Positions 28,324 to 38,230 of a stretch of 64,000 nucleotides of DNA are shown piece after piece (the first letter of the stretch is position 1; each line of letters starts with the position of its first letter). Origin of the DNA: Cognatishimia sp. MH4019 (GTDB lineage: Bacteria; Pseudomonadota; Alphaproteobacteria; Rhodobacterales; Rhodobacteraceae); NCBI RefSeq assembly GCF_020177595.1, contig NZ_JAHTBL010000001.1, positions 186,001 to 250,000 of the forward strand, read 5' to 3'. The position numbers were made by a program, and so were the translations under genes. The notes under the pieces are model-generated. The model saw nothing but the letters and a program-made list of their open reading frames with translations. It was not told the origin of the DNA and searched no databases.

Positions 28324-28730
28324 GCGATCCAACCAACCCTTTTGCCGCGATGATGGTGCAGTCGCAAGAATGGCTCAAATCCATGAACCCCGCGTTGGAG
28401 CAGTTCACGCCGAAAGGCTTTGAGGCGCTGTTTCCGACCATGTCGAAAGACATGATGGAGACGTTCATGGGCAAGACTTTCAACCCCGAAGGTCTGGATG
28501 CAAAGACCCGGCTTTTGCTGACCTTGGCAGGCCTGACGATCATGGGGGCGCAAGCGGAATCGCAGGTGCGCATGACCGTGCGCCACGCGCTGGAAGCTGG
28601 TGCGACCAAGCAGGAAATCGCGGAAGCCATCGCCCTGATGGGCGCGTTCGGTGGCTTGCCTGCAATGACCAAAGCGATGGAATTGGCGACTGAGGTGACC
28701 GACGCCGCCGAGAAGGAGAGCGACACATGA
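28320..28730 (+). CDS. Carboxymuconolactone decarboxylase (CMD)-family protein, copy 2
   Basis: A 136-residue paralogue of the preceding protein: [40 protein letters not shown] and [13 protein letters not shown] line up with it. It has a different Met-rich N-terminus ([21 protein letters not shown]). It also has no cysteine. Side-by-side paralogues suggest a heteromeric assembly. Overlap with nuoJ (ATGA) ties expression to complex I. The function is unknown. Confidence 0.85.
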   Translation: MSDPTNPFAAMMVQSQEWLKSMNPALEQFTPKGFEALFPTMSKDMMETFMGKTFNPEGLDAKTRLLLTLAGLTIMGAQAESQVRMTVRHALEAGATKQEIAEAIALMGAFGGLPAMTKAMELATEVTDAAEKESDT

Positions 28731-29335
28731 CCGTTCCGGTGATTGCCTTTTACTGCTTTGCGCTGGCGACTGTGACGGGGGGCCTGTTCACCGTCATCTC
28801 GCGCAACCCTGTGCATTCGGTGCTGTGGTTGATCCTTGCGTTTCTCAGCTCGGCGGGCCTGTTCGTGCTGCTGGGGGCCGAGTTCGTCGCGATGCTTTTG
28901 GTGATCGTTTATGTCGGCGCGGTGGCGGTGCTGTTCTTGTTCGTTGTCATGATGCTCGACGTGGATTTCGCCGAACTCAGGGCCGAGATGTCGAAATATG
29001 TCCCGGTGGCTTTGCTGATCGGCGTCGTGTTGATGATGCAGCTGGCGATTGCCTTTGGCGCATGGGGCTTTTCCAGCGGGTTTGAAGAACGTCTGGCGGC
29101 CAACACGCCCGATGACATCCATAATACCAAGGCGCTGGGGCTGCTGATTTACGATGAGTACATCCTTCTGTTCCAACTCGCGGGCCTGATCCTGCTGGTC
29201 GCGATGATCGGGGCGATTGTCCTGACCTTGCGCCACCGCAGCGACATCAAGCGCCAGGACGTGCTGGCGCAGATGTATCGCGATCCCGCCAAGGCGATGG
29301 AGCTGAAAGACGTGAAACCGGGGCAGGGGCTTTAG
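28727..29335 (+). CDS. nuoJ: NADH-quinone oxidoreductase subunit J
   Basis: Membrane subunit (ND6 homologue), 202 residues with five predicted helices. It begins [20 protein letters not shown] and includes [20 protein letters not shown], the conserved segment [20 protein letters not shown] containing the flexible helix involved in coupling, and a C-terminal [16 protein letters not shown]. The final 20 residues are a cytoplasmic tail. 46 bases separate it from nuoK. Confidence 0.96.
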   Translation: MTVPVIAFYCFALATVTGGLFTVISRNPVHSVLWLILAFLSSAGLFVLLGAEFVAMLLVIVYVGAVAVLFLFVVMMLDVDFAELRAEMSKYVPVALLIGVVLMMQLAIAFGAWGFSSGFEERLAANTPDDIHNTKALGLLIYDEYILLFQLAGLILLVAMIGAIVLTLRHRSDIKRQDVLAQMYRDPAKAMELKDVKPGQGL

Positions 29336-29381
29336 GCCGCCGCCGATACGACCCTGAAAGGGCGAGGGACGAAAGAGAACG

Positions 29382-29687
29382 ATGATCGGACTTGAACACT
29401 ATCTGACCGTGGCCGCGACGCTGTTCGTGATCGGCATTTTCGGTCTGTTCCTGAACCGCAAGAACGTCATCATCCTGTTGATGTCGATCGAGTTGATGCT
29501 GCTGGCCGTCAACATCAACCTTGTCGCGTTCTCCAGCTTTCTGGGTGATCTGGTGGGGCAGGTCTTCACGCTGTTCGTCCTGACCGTCGCCGCCGCCGAG
29601 GCCGCCATCGGCCTTGCCATCCTCGTCTGCTTCTTCCGCGCCCGTGGCACGATTGCGGTCGAAGACGTCAACAATATGAGAGGCTGA
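29382..29687 (+). CDS. nuoK: NADH-quinone oxidoreductase subunit K
   Basis: Membrane subunit (ND4L homologue), 101 residues, three helices. The conserved glutamates lie in the membrane in [17 protein letters not shown] and in [19 protein letters not shown]. Start and length match the family exactly. The gap before it contains only a short CCCT/AGGG repeat. It is followed by a 35-codon gene before nuoL. Confidence 0.97.
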   Translation: MIGLEHYLTVAATLFVIGIFGLFLNRKNVIILLMSIELMLLAVNINLVAFSSFLGDLVGQVFTLFVLTVAAAEAAIGLAILVCFFRARGTIAVEDVNNMRG

Positions 29688-29691
29688 GGCG

Positions 29692-29799
29692 ATGGAACCG
29701 ATCATGTACATCGGGATAGCCATTGCGGTGGCTGCAGGCATAGGCGGCTTTTTCTACGCTTTGAGAAGCGACAAGACCACGACGGACAAGAAAGACTGA
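29692..29799 (+). CDS. 35-residue single-helix membrane protein between nuoK and nuoL
   Basis: A short reading frame that exactly fills the gap between nuoK (ends 29687) and nuoL (starts 29804). It encodes 35 residues: a short start, one membrane helix ([20 protein letters not shown]) and a charged tail ([11 protein letters not shown]). GAGG lies upstream of the ATG. The pattern hydrophobic helix plus Lys/Asp tail, and the absence of any other use for the gap, argue for a real gene. It may be a single-helix accessory subunit of the complex I membrane arm; this is inference. Confidence 0.65.
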   Translation: MEPIMYIGIAIAVAAGIGGFFYALRSDKTTTDKKD

Positions 29800-29803
29800 C
29801 GCG

Positions 29804-31897
29804 ATGGAAACGATTATCCTTTTCGCCCCGCTTGTCGGTGCTCTGATCTGCGGTTTCGGCTGGCGCATCCTTGGGGAAACGGCGGCCTGCTGGGTTGCGA
29901 CCAGCCTTTTGTTTCTCGCGGCACTGCTGTCCTGGATCGTCTTTCTGGGCTTTGACGGCGAGACCCAGCGCATCGTCATTCTGCGCTGGATCGAAAGCGG
30001 TAGCCTGACGACCGATTGGGCGATCCGGCTGGACCGTCTGACGGCGATCATGCTGATCGTGATCAACACGGTCTCCGCGCTCGTGCACCTGTATTCGTTC
30101 GGCTACATGGCCCATGACGACCATTTCCGCGAAGGGGAAAGCTACCGCCCGCGTTTCTTCGCCTACCTGTCCTTCTTCACCTTCGCGATGCTGATGCTTG
30201 TCACCTCGGACAACCTTGTGCAGATGTTCTTTGGCTGGGAAGGCGTGGGCGTCGCCTCCTATCTGTTGATCGGGTTCTACTTCCGCAAAGAGAGCGCAGG
30301 CGCCGCCGCGATGAAGGCGTTTATCGTCAACCGTGTCGGTGATTTTGGCTTCGCGCTGGGCATCTTTGCGCTGTTCTATCTGACGGATAGCGTGAATTTC
30401 GATGTGATCTTTGCGTCGGGCGCAGAGCTGGCCGAGACGCAGGTTAGGTTCCTCTGGACGGAATGGAACGCGGTCGAACTGGTCGCGTTGCTGCTCTTTA
30501 TCGGCGCGATGGGCAAGTCGGCGCAGCTCATTCTGCACACTTGGTTGCCGGACGCGATGGAAGGCCCGACGCCCGTGTCTGCGCTGATCCACGCGGCGAC
30601 CATGGTCACCGCGGGTGTGTTCCTGGTGTGCCGTATGTCCCCGATCATGGAATATGCCGACACCGCAATGGCCTTTGTGACCGTGCTGGGTGCCACGACC
30701 GCGTTTTTCGCGGCCACTGTCGGTCTTGTGCAAAACGATATCAAACGCGTGATCGCGTATTCGACGTGCTCGCAGCTGGGCTACATGTTCGTGGCCGCAG
30801 GCGTTGGCGTTTATTCGGTCGCGATGTTCCACCTGTTCACCCACGCGTTCTTCAAGGCGATGCTGTTCCTTGGCGCAGGCTCGGTCATTCACGGGATGCA
30901 CCACGAACAGGACATGCGGAACTATGGCGGCCTGCGCAAAAAGATGCCCTATACCTTCTGGGCCATGATGATCGGCACGCTGGCGATCACTGGGGTGGGC
31001 ATACCGCTGACCTATTATGGCTTCGCAGGCTTCCTGTCGAAAGACGCCGTCATCGAAAGTGCGTTCGTCGGTTCGCAATATGCGTTCTGGCTGCTGGTTG
31101 TGGCGGCGCTATTTACCAGTTTCTATAGCTGGCGGCTGATGTTCATGACCTTCTACGGCACACCGCGCGGCGACAAGCATACCCATGAGCATGCCCATGA
31201 AAGCCCGATGATTATGGTCGCTCCGCTGGGGATTTTGGCGTTGGGTGCGATCTTTTCGGGCATGATCTGGTATGGCAGCTTCTTTGGCAAAACCAACGAG
31301 GTCGGCAAGTTTTTCGGGGTGCCGTACGAGGTGGCAGAACACCATGACGACGGGCATTCAGACGACGACCATGCAGACGATCACAGCGGTGAAAACGCCG
31401 AAGGTGATCACGGCGAGGCACATTACCAGCTGATCGGCGCGCCGGGCGAGGGGGCTATCTATACCGCCCCTGATAACAACGTGCTGAACGAGGCGCATGA
31501 GGTTCCCAAATGGGTCAAGGTCAGCCCGTTCATCGCGATGCTGATCGGTTTCCTGACGGCTTATCAGATGTATATCCGCCGCCCCGACTTGCCCCGCAAA
31601 CTGGCCGAGAGCCAGTGGCCGCTTTACAACTTCTTGCTCAACAAATGGTATTTTGACGAGCTTTATAACGCGATCTTCGTGCAGCCTGCGAAAGGGCTGG
31701 GCAAGTTCCTGTGGAAGAAGGGCGACGGGGCCACGATTGACGGCGGCATCAACGGGCTGGCGATGGGCATTGTGCCCTTCCTGACCCGTCTCGCTGGCCG
31801 CGCGCAGTCGGGCTACATGTTCCACTATGTCTTCGCGATGGTGCTGGGGATCGTTGTCCTTATAACCTGGATGACGATGTTCGGAGGAGCCAACTAA
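29804..31897 (+). CDS. nuoL: NADH-quinone oxidoreductase subunit L
   Basis: Distal antiporter-like membrane subunit (ND5), 697 residues, with the long lateral helix at the C-terminus. Proton-channel motifs are [18 protein letters not shown], the lysine segment [19 protein letters not shown] and [17 protein letters not shown]. Residues about 513-545 form a hydrophilic loop exceptionally rich in His and Asp, preceded by another His-rich piece ([11 protein letters not shown], about 450-460). The stop overlaps nuoM by one base (TAATG). Confidence 0.97.
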   Translation: METIILFAPLVGALICGFGWRILGETAACWVATSLLFLAALLSWIVFLGFDGETQRIVILRWIESGSLTTDWAIRLDRLTAIMLIVINTVSALVHLYSFGYMAHDDHFREGESYRPRFFAYLSFFTFAMLMLVTSDNLVQMFFGWEGVGVASYLLIGFYFRKESAGAAAMKAFIVNRVGDFGFALGIFALFYLTDSVNFDVIFASGAELAETQVRFLWTEWNAVELVALLLFIGAMGKSAQLILHTWLPDAMEGPTPVSALIHAATMVTAGVFLVCRMSPIMEYADTAMAFVTVLGATTAFFAATVGLVQNDIKRVIAYSTCSQLGYMFVAAGVGVYSVAMFHLFTHAFFKAMLFLGAGSVIHGMHHEQDMRNYGGLRKKMPYTFWAMMIGTLAITGVGIPLTYYGFAGFLSKDAVIESAFVGSQYAFWLLVVAALFTSFYSWRLMFMTFYGTPRGDKHTHEHAHESPMIMVAPLGILALGAIFSGMIWYGSFFGKTNEVGKFFGVPYEVAEHHDDGHSDDDHADDHSGENAEGDHGEAHYQLIGAPGEGAIYTAPDNNVLNEAHEVPKWVKVSPFIAMLIGFLTAYQMYIRRPDLPRKLAESQWPLYNFLLNKWYFDELYNAIFVQPAKGLGKFLWKKGDGATIDGGINGLAMGIVPFLTRLAGRAQSGYMFHYVFAMVLGIVVLITWMTMFGGAN

Positions 31898-33438
31898 TGG
31901 ACAACCTTCTCTCCATCGTCACCTTCCTGCCGCTGCTGGGCGCGATCATTCTCGCGCTCTTCCTGCGCGGCGATGACGAGGCCGCACAGCGCAACGCCAA
32001 ATGGGTCGCGATGTGGGCGACCACGGCGACGTTCCTTTTTTCGCTCTTCATCCTGACCGGGTTTGACCCGCAGGATACTGGCTTTCAGTTCGTCGAAGAG
32101 CGCGACTGGCTGCTGGGTCTGCAATACAAGATGGGCGTCGACGGGATCAGCGTTTTGTTCGTGATGCTGACGACCTTCACCATGCCGCTGGTCATCGCGG
32201 CCAGCTGGCACGTCACCCATCGCGTCAAAGACTATATGATCGCGTTTCTCATCCTTGAGACGCTGATGATCGGCGTTTTCTGCGCACTGGATCTGGTGCT
32301 GTTCTATCTCTTCTTCGAGGCGGGCCTCATCCCGATGTTCCTGATCATCGGCATCTGGGGCGGGGCGAACCGCGTCTATGCCAGCTTCAAGTTCTTCCTC
32401 TATACCTTCCTCGGCTCTGTGCTGATGCTGGTTGCGATGGTCGCGATGTTCAGCGATGCGGGCACGACCGATATCCCGACGCTGATGGAGCATAATTTCG
32501 GCACCCAGACTTTCAGCCTGATGGGTATCCAGATCATCGGCGGTATGCAGACGTTGCTGTGGCTGGCCTTCTTCGCGTCCTTTGCGGTAAAAATGCCGAT
32601 GTGGCCGGTGCACACATGGTTGCCGGATGCGCACGTGCAAGCGCCTACCGCAGGATCGGTCGTGCTGGCGGCGATCCTGCTGAAAATGGGTGGCTACGGC
32701 TTCCTGCGCTTCTCGTTGCCGATGTTCCCGGTGGCGTCCGACCTTATGGCTCCTCTGGTGCTGTGGATGTCGGCCATCGCCATCGTCTACACTTCGCTCG
32801 TCGCGATGGTGCAGGAGGATATGAAAAAGCTGATCGCCTACAGCTCGGTTGCGCATATGGGCTTCGTCACGATGGGTATCTTCGCCGCGAACCAGCAAGG
32901 CGTCGATGGCGCGATCTTCCAGATGCTCAGCCACGGCTTCATCTCGGGCGCGCTCTTCCTGTGTGTCGGCGTGATCTACGACCGCATGCACACGCGCGAG
33001 ATTGACGCTTACGGCGGCCTTGTCGCGCGGATGCCCGCATACGCGCTGATCTTCATGCTGTTCACCATGGCCAATGTGGGCCTTCCCGGCACGTCCGGCT
33101 TCATCGGCGAATTCCTGACGCTGGTGGGCGTGTTCCAAGTGAATACGTGGGTCGCCGCGGTCGCCACCACGGGTGTCATCCTGTCAGCGGCCTATGCGCT
33201 GTGGCTCTACCGCCGCGTCGTCATGGGTGATCTGATCAAGGAAAGCCTGAAAACCATCACCGACATGACCCGCCGCGAGCGTGCGATCTTTGCGCCGCTC
33301 GTGATCATGACGATCCTGCTGGGCGTCTACCCGGCACTGGTCACCGATATTATCAGCCCATCCGTCGCGGCCCTCGTGGCGGATGTGGAAACCGCGCAGG
33401 CCGCCTTTGAGGCCGCCACGATGGTTGCCGAGAATTAA
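31897..33438 (+). CDS. nuoM: NADH-quinone oxidoreductase subunit M
   Basis: Antiporter-like subunit (ND4), 513 residues, about 14 helices. Conserved pieces include [35 protein letters not shown] with the key glutamate, [20 protein letters not shown] with the channel lysine, and [18 protein letters not shown]. Starts on the last base of the nuoL stop, so translation is coupled, and ends 12 bases before nuoN, which has AAGGA upstream. Confidence 0.97.
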   Translation: MDNLLSIVTFLPLLGAIILALFLRGDDEAAQRNAKWVAMWATTATFLFSLFILTGFDPQDTGFQFVEERDWLLGLQYKMGVDGISVLFVMLTTFTMPLVIAASWHVTHRVKDYMIAFLILETLMIGVFCALDLVLFYLFFEAGLIPMFLIIGIWGGANRVYASFKFFLYTFLGSVLMLVAMVAMFSDAGTTDIPTLMEHNFGTQTFSLMGIQIIGGMQTLLWLAFFASFAVKMPMWPVHTWLPDAHVQAPTAGSVVLAAILLKMGGYGFLRFSLPMFPVASDLMAPLVLWMSAIAIVYTSLVAMVQEDMKKLIAYSSVAHMGFVTMGIFAANQQGVDGAIFQMLSHGFISGALFLCVGVIYDRMHTREIDAYGGLVARMPAYALIFMLFTMANVGLPGTSGFIGEFLTLVGVFQVNTWVAAVATTGVILSAAYALWLYRRVVMGDLIKESLKTITDMTRRERAIFAPLVIMTILLGVYPALVTDIISPSVAALVADVETAQAAFEAATMVAEN

Positions 33439-33450
33439 GGAAAAGACGCA

Positions 33451-34887
33451 ATGATTTCCGCCGATATCTCTGTTGTCCTGCCCGAGCTTTTGCTCGCCGT
33501 CTTCGCGATGGGCGCGCTGCTGATCACGGTTTACACGTCCAAGGACAAGGCCGCGCCGATGGTGCTGTGGACCACATCCGTCGTGCTGCTCGCGACCGCG
33601 ATCTGGATCGCGCTGTCGGGCGGCGGCACGCGCGTGGCCTTCGGCGGCATGTTTGTCGATGACGGCTTTGCACGCTTTGCCAAGGTCACGATTTTGCTCA
33701 GCGCGGCCGCTATCCTGCTGATGAGCCAGGAATATATGCTGAAACGGGATCTGCTGCGGTTCGAATATCCGATCCTTGTCACATTGGCCGTTGTAGGCAT
33801 GATGATGATGGTCAGCGCAGGCGATCTGATGGCGCTTTACATGGGGCTGGAGCTGCAATCGCTGGCGCTTTACGTTGTCGCCTCGCTGCGCCGTGACAGT
33901 GTCAAATCGACCGAGGCTGGGCTGAAGTATTTTGTTCTCGGCGCGCTGTCCTCGGGGCTGCTGCTCTACGGGGCCTCGTTGACCTATGGCTACGCAGGCA
34001 CGACGCTCTTCACCGGCATTGTAGAGGCTGCGTCCGAAGGCATCTCGCTGGGTCTGCTCTTTGGCCTTGTCTTCCTGATCGCGGGTCTGGCGTTCAAGGT
34101 TTCTGCCGCGCCATTTCACATGTGGACGCCGGACGTCTACGAAGGCTCCCCCACACCTGTAACAGCCTTTCTTGCCACCGCGCCCAAAGTGGCCGCCATG
34201 GCGCTTTTCGCGCGCGTTGTGCATGACGCGTTTTCGGGCGTGGTCAGCGATTGGCAACAGATCGTCGCGTTCCTGTCGGTCGTGTCGATGTTCCTTGGGG
34301 CCATCGCCGCCATCGGACAGCAGAATATCAAACGCCTGATGGCCTATTCGTCGATCGCGCATATGGGCTTTGCGCTGATGGGGCTGGCCGCAGGCACGGT
34401 CTTTGGCGTGCAGGCGATGCTGATCTATATGGCGATCTATGTGGCAATGAATATCGGCACGTTCGCTTTTATTCTGAGCATGGAAAAGGACGGGCAGCCC
34501 GTCACCGATATCGCCAGCCTGCAGATGTATTCCAAACGCGAGCCGCTCAAGGCGCTGGCCGTGCTGGTCCTGATGTTCTCCCTTGCCGGTGTCCCGCCTT
34601 TGGTCGGCTTCTTCGGCAAATTCTACGTATTGCGCGCGGCTTATGATGCGGGGCTTGGCTGGCTGGCCGTGGCTGGCGTCATCGCCTCGGTGATCGGCGC
34701 GTTCTACTACTTGCGCATCGTTTACTACATGTATTTCGGCGAGGACAAAGAGGGCTTGGACAGCGGCATGAACCCGGTGCTCTGGGGCTTCCTCATGGCC
34801 TCTGCGGGGGTGATGTTGCTGGGTGTTATCAACCTCTTCGGGGTCGAAGGCGTGGCAGCGGCAGCGGCGGCAACTCTTGTTAACTAA
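33451..34887 (+). CDS. nuoN: NADH-quinone oxidoreductase subunit N
   Basis: Antiporter-like subunit (ND2), 478 residues, normal bacterial length. Visible motifs are [20 protein letters not shown] with the conserved glutamate, [20 protein letters not shown] with the lysine of the half channel, and [20 protein letters not shown]. Last complex I gene; its end overlaps the probable start of birA. Confidence 0.97.
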   Translation: MISADISVVLPELLLAVFAMGALLITVYTSKDKAAPMVLWTTSVVLLATAIWIALSGGGTRVAFGGMFVDDGFARFAKVTILLSAAAILLMSQEYMLKRDLLRFEYPILVTLAVVGMMMMVSAGDLMALYMGLELQSLALYVVASLRRDSVKSTEAGLKYFVLGALSSGLLLYGASLTYGYAGTTLFTGIVEAASEGISLGLLFGLVFLIAGLAFKVSAAPFHMWTPDVYEGSPTPVTAFLATAPKVAAMALFARVVHDAFSGVVSDWQQIVAFLSVVSMFLGAIAAIGQQNIKRLMAYSSIAHMGFALMGLAAGTVFGVQAMLIYMAIYVAMNIGTFAFILSMEKDGQPVTDIASLQMYSKREPLKALAVLVLMFSLAGVPPLVGFFGKFYVLRAAYDAGLGWLAVAGVIASVIGAFYYLRIVYYMYFGEDKEGLDSGMNPVLWGFLMASAGVMLLGVINLFGVEGVAAAAAATLVN

Positions 34888-35626
34888 CTGGCCCGAGGGC
34901 GTTGAGAAACGTGTGCTGGAGCGTGTCGATAGCACGCTCAGCGAGGCCGACCGTGTCGCGGGCACACTCTCTTCCCCCTGCTGGATCCTCGCGTTAGAGC
35001 AGACCGCTGCGCGGGGCAGGCGTGGGCGGCCCTGGTCGATGCCCAAGGGGAACTTCGCGGCGACCTATGTCATGCAGCCGGTTGAACAGCCCGAACAGGT
35101 GGCCTTGCGCAGCTTCGTGGCCTCGTTGGCACTGAATGACGCGTTTGTGGCAGCTACAGGCCGGGTCGAGAGCTTTGCGCTGAAATGGCCCAATGACGTG
35201 CTTCTCAACGGGGGCAAGGTTGCTGGCATCCTGCTGGAGCGCACGGGGATGGGCCATCTGTCTATCGGGATCGGCGTGAACCTTGCAGACGCGCCTGCAA
35301 CGGCAGAGGTTGAACCGGGCGCGGTTGCTCCTGTCTCCTTGCAAGGAGAGACGGGCGTGCTGCTGACGCCAGAGTCGTTTCTGAACTTGCTCGCCCCGGC
35401 CTACGCCCATTGGGAAGCGCAATTCACCACCTACGGGTTCGAGCCGATCCGCACCGCATGGCTGGCCCGTGCCGCCCGTTTGGGCGAGGTGATCCGCGCC
35501 CGCACGGTCAGCGACGAATGGACCGGGACTTTCGAGACGGTGGACGAGACCGGCCAACTTGTTCTATTGACCGCGAAATCCCGTGTCGCGATCCCCGCGG
35601 CCGACGTTTTCTTTGAAGGGGCATAA
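34877..35626 (+). CDS. birA: Biotin-[acetyl-CoA-carboxylase] ligase, short form without repressor domain
   Basis: Attaches biotin to carboxylase carrier domains, here including MccA. The protein of about 249 residues lacks the N-terminal winged helix of E. coli BirA, so it cannot act as a DNA-binding repressor. Motifs: [31 protein letters not shown] (biotinyl-AMP loop), [18 protein letters not shown] and IGIGVNL. No ATG suits the beginning; the TTG at 34877, overlapping the nuoN end, places the first motif at the usual distance, while a GTG at 34823 would add 18 poorly conserved residues. The start is therefore uncertain. Confidence 0.9.
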   Translation: MLTNWPEGVEKRVLERVDSTLSEADRVAGTLSSPCWILALEQTAARGRRGRPWSMPKGNFAATYVMQPVEQPEQVALRSFVASLALNDAFVAATGRVESFALKWPNDVLLNGGKVAGILLERTGMGHLSIGIGVNLADAPATAEVEPGAVAPVSLQGETGVLLTPESFLNLLAPAYAHWEAQFTTYGFEPIRTAWLARAARLGEVIRARTVSDEWTGTFETVDETGQLVLLTAKSRVAIPAADVFFEGA

Positions 35627-35627
35627 G

Positions 35628-36401
35628 ATGCTTCTCACCATCGACTGCGGCAACACCAACACCGTCTTCGCGATCTGGGACGGGTCCGAGTTTATCGCCA
35701 CCTGGCGCGCCTCGACCGAGCATCAGCGCACGGCGGACCAGTATTATGTCTGGCTGCGCACCTTGATGGAGGCCGAAAACCTGATGGACGTGAAGATCAC
35801 AGAAGTGATCATCTCGTCCACGGTGCCGCGCGTGGTCTTCAATCTGCGCGTCTTGTCGGACCGCTATTTCAACTGCCGCCCGTTGGTGGTTGGCAAGCCC
35901 GAATGCGCGCTGCCAGTAGAGCCGCGTGTGGACGAGGGAACCCAGGTGGGGCCGGACCGGTTGGTCAATACTGTTGCAGGATATGACTTGCATGGCGGTG
36001 ATCTGATCATCGTAGATTTCGGCACTGCCACCACCTTTGACGTGGTCGATACCGACGGAGCTTATATCGGCGGCGCGATCGCGCCCGGCGTAAACCTGTC
36101 GCTTGAAGCGCTCCACCAAGCTGCTGCCGCCTTGCCCCATGTGGATGTGACGGTGCCTCAACGGGTGGTTGGGACCAACACGGTGGCTTGCATGCAATCA
36201 GGTGTCTTCTGGGGTTATGTCGGCCTTGTCGATGGCATCTGCAAAAAGATTAAGGACGAGCGAGACCGTCCGATGAAAGTTGTCTCGACCGGGGGGCTGG
36301 CCCCGTTGTTCCAGCAAAGGCAGGCCCTCTTTGATGTCTTTGAGGATGACCTGACGATGCACGGATTGACCGTGATACACGCGTTTAACAAGGAAAAGTA
36401 A
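35628..36401 (+). CDS. coaX: Type III pantothenate kinase
   Basis: Phosphorylates pantothenate, the first step of CoA synthesis; the type III enzyme is not feedback-inhibited by CoA. The 257 residues show the ASKHA-fold nucleotide site DCGNTNTVFAIWD at the N-terminus, the substrate motif VGPDRLVNTVAGYD and the second phosphate motif IVDFGTATTFDVV with GGAIAPGVNLSLEAL. It begins one base after birA and overlaps rnj by one base. The birA-coaX-rnj group behind nuoN is conserved in related bacteria. Confidence 0.95.
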   Translation: MLLTIDCGNTNTVFAIWDGSEFIATWRASTEHQRTADQYYVWLRTLMEAENLMDVKITEVIISSTVPRVVFNLRVLSDRYFNCRPLVVGKPECALPVEPRVDEGTQVGPDRLVNTVAGYDLHGGDLIIVDFGTATTFDVVDTDGAYIGGAIAPGVNLSLEALHQAAAALPHVDVTVPQRVVGTNTVACMQSGVFWGYVGLVDGICKKIKDERDRPMKVVSTGGLAPLFQQRQALFDVFEDDLTMHGLTVIHAFNKEK

Positions 36402-38068
36402 TGAGCATTGAAAGAGCAGTGTACCTCCCCCTCGGTGGCGCGGGGGAGATCGGGATGAATTGTTATGTCTACGGCTATGGGGCCGAAGGGCGCGAGCGGT
36501 TCATCGTTGTGGATCTGGGCGTGACCTTCCCGGATATGGACACGACACCTGGTGTCGATCTGATCCTGCCGGATGTCGCCTGGCTGGAAGAGCGCAAGGA
36601 CCGCATTGACGGGGTGTTCATCACCCACGCCCATGAGGATCATGTCGGCGCAGTGGGCCATCTTTTTGGTCGCGTCGGCGCGCCAGTCTTTTGTCGCGCC
36701 TTCACCGCCAATATCGCGCGGCGTAAGCTGGATGAATACGGCGTCGGACCAGAGGCGGTAACGACGGTCAGCCCCTATCCCGAAACGGTCGAAGTGGGAC
36801 CGTTCAAGGTGGCGTTCGTGCCAATCTCGCATTCGATACCCGAAAGCTCGGGCCTGGTGATCGACACACCAGACGGGCGCATCGTGCACACCGGCGATTT
36901 CAAGATCGACGAGACGCCCCTGGTGGGCGAAGCCTTTGATCGCGCGCTTTGGGAAGAAATTTCCAAGCCGGGTGTGAAAGCGCTGGTTTGTGACAGTACC
37001 AACGTCTTTTCCCGCAATGAAGGCCGGTCTGAGGCGACCGTTGGCCCAGAGATCACCAAATTGGTCGAAAGCGCCGAAGGTATGGTCGTGGCCACGACTT
37101 TCGCCTCCAACATCGCGCGCGTGAAAACGCTGGCCGAGGCTGGAGTCGCGGCAGGGCGTTCCGTCTGTCTGCTGGGCCGCGCCATGAGCCGGATGATCGA
37201 AGCCGCGGTAGAGACAGGCATCCTTACAGATTTCCCATCCCTGGTGACGCCCGAAGACGCCGTCAGCCTGCCGCGCCAGAACCTGATGCTGGTCGTGACC
37301 GGATCGCAAGGGGAAAGGCGCGCGGCCTCGGCCCAGCTGGCCCGCGGCAAATATCGCGGCATTACGATGAAAGAGGGGGATATGTTCCTCTTTTCCTCGA
37401 AAACCATCCCCGGCAACGAACGCGGCGTGATCTCGATCATCAACCAGTTCTCGGAAATGGGCGTCGATGTGGTCGATGACAGCTCAGGTCTTTATCACGT
37501 CTCGGGGCACGCCAACCGGCCCGATCTGGAAACGATGCACGACATCGTCAAACCGCAAATCCTGATCCCGATGCATGGCGAACATCGCCATTTGCGTGAA
37601 CATGTGAAAATCGCGAAGTCCAAAGGCATGGCCGGTGTTGTCGCCGTCAACGGCATGATGGTCGATCTGGGTGGCAACGCTCCGTCGGTTTCCGAATACG
37701 TCGAAACGGGACGCACCTATCTGGACGGCTCGGTCCAGGTGGGTGCGCTGGACGGGATCGTGCGCGACCGGATGCGCATGGCTTTGAACGGCCATGTCAT
37801 CGTAACAGTCATCATCGACGAAGAGGGGGAGCCGTTGGGCGAGCCATGGTGCGAGATCAAGGGTATCGCCGAGCAGGGCGCCTCGAACGCGCCGCTGGTC
37901 GATATTCTGGAAGAGGATCTCAGCCAATTTCTGCGACGCGCGGATGACCGGACGCTGGCCGATGATGACAAGCTGGAAGAACAGATGAAACGCATCGTGC
38001 GCCAAGCCACTCAGGCCGAGATCGGCAAGAAGGTCGAGGTCACCTCGGTCATTTCGCGCCTCAGCTAG
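36401..38068 (+). CDS. rnj: Ribonuclease J
   Basis: A 555-residue beta-CASP metallo-beta-lactamase RNase with 5'-3' exonuclease and endonuclease activity, involved in mRNA decay and rRNA maturation in alphaproteobacteria. The zinc motif is THAHEDHVGAVGHL; HSIPESSGLVIDTPDG and HTGDFKIDETP follow. The beta-CASP part includes ATTFASNIARVKTLAEAG and VTGSQGERRAA, and HVSGHANRPDLE and PMHGEHRHLREH hold later motifs. The C-terminal domain ends near VTSVISRLS. TAATG overlap with coaX. It is the last gene before the strong terminator. Confidence 0.95.
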   Translation: MSIERAVYLPLGGAGEIGMNCYVYGYGAEGRERFIVVDLGVTFPDMDTTPGVDLILPDVAWLEERKDRIDGVFITHAHEDHVGAVGHLFGRVGAPVFCRAFTANIARRKLDEYGVGPEAVTTVSPYPETVEVGPFKVAFVPISHSIPESSGLVIDTPDGRIVHTGDFKIDETPLVGEAFDRALWEEISKPGVKALVCDSTNVFSRNEGRSEATVGPEITKLVESAEGMVVATTFASNIARVKTLAEAGVAAGRSVCLLGRAMSRMIEAAVETGILTDFPSLVTPEDAVSLPRQNLMLVVTGSQGERRAASAQLARGKYRGITMKEGDMFLFSSKTIPGNERGVISIINQFSEMGVDVVDDSSGLYHVSGHANRPDLETMHDIVKPQILIPMHGEHRHLREHVKIAKSKGMAGVVAVNGMMVDLGGNAPSVSEYVETGRTYLDGSVQVGALDGIVRDRMRMALNGHVIVTVIIDEEGEPLGEPWCEIKGIAEQGASNAPLVDILEEDLSQFLRRADDRTLADDDKLEEQMKRIVRQATQAEIGKKVEVTSVISRLS

Positions 38069-38079
38069 GGCGGCACCCG

Positions 38080-38126
38080 TCGGAGCCTTCGGCGAGGATA
38101 TTTGAAAAAAGCGAAGGGGCGCGCGC
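38080..38126. repeat. Dispersed intergenic repeat, copy A
   Basis: A 47-base segment following the rnj stop codon: GGAGCCTTCGGCGAGGATA, then TTTGAAAAAAGCGAAGGGG and a GC run. A second copy about 80% identical and in the same orientation lies at 41542. Short GC-rich elements ending in TATTT and an A/G-rich stretch are common between genes in Rhodobacterales. Confidence 0.65.
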
Positions 38127-38166
38127 GTTAAGGTTAATGCGCTCTTAAACGCCAAAGACGAAAAGA

Positions 38167-38210
38167 AGAAGGGCCGGGTCTGTGATGAACCCGGCCCTTC
38201 TTTTGTCTTT
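38167..38210. terminator. Bidirectional intrinsic terminator between rnj and rhlE
   Basis: A perfect 13-base-pair stem (arms 38167-38179 and 38189-38201, AGAAGGGCCGGGT and its complement) with a 9-base loop. On the plus strand it runs into a T-rich tail (TTTTGTCTTT); on the minus strand into TTCTTCTTTTCGTC. It therefore can end both the nuo-rnj transcript and the convergent rhlE transcript. Confidence 0.9.
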
Positions 38211-38230
38211 AAATACCTGAAACCGAAGGC

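Noticed and set aside
29702-33138. 458- and 414-codon minus-strand frames opposite nuoL and nuoM
   Set aside because: Composition and lack of motifs show they are reverse images of membrane-protein genes.
33184-35046. 620-codon open frame on the minus strand opposite nuoM-nuoN-birA
   Set aside because: It lies antisense to three well-recognised genes; the product is full of Arg, Gln, His and Asp with no domain. Long antisense frames are expected in GC-rich coding DNA.
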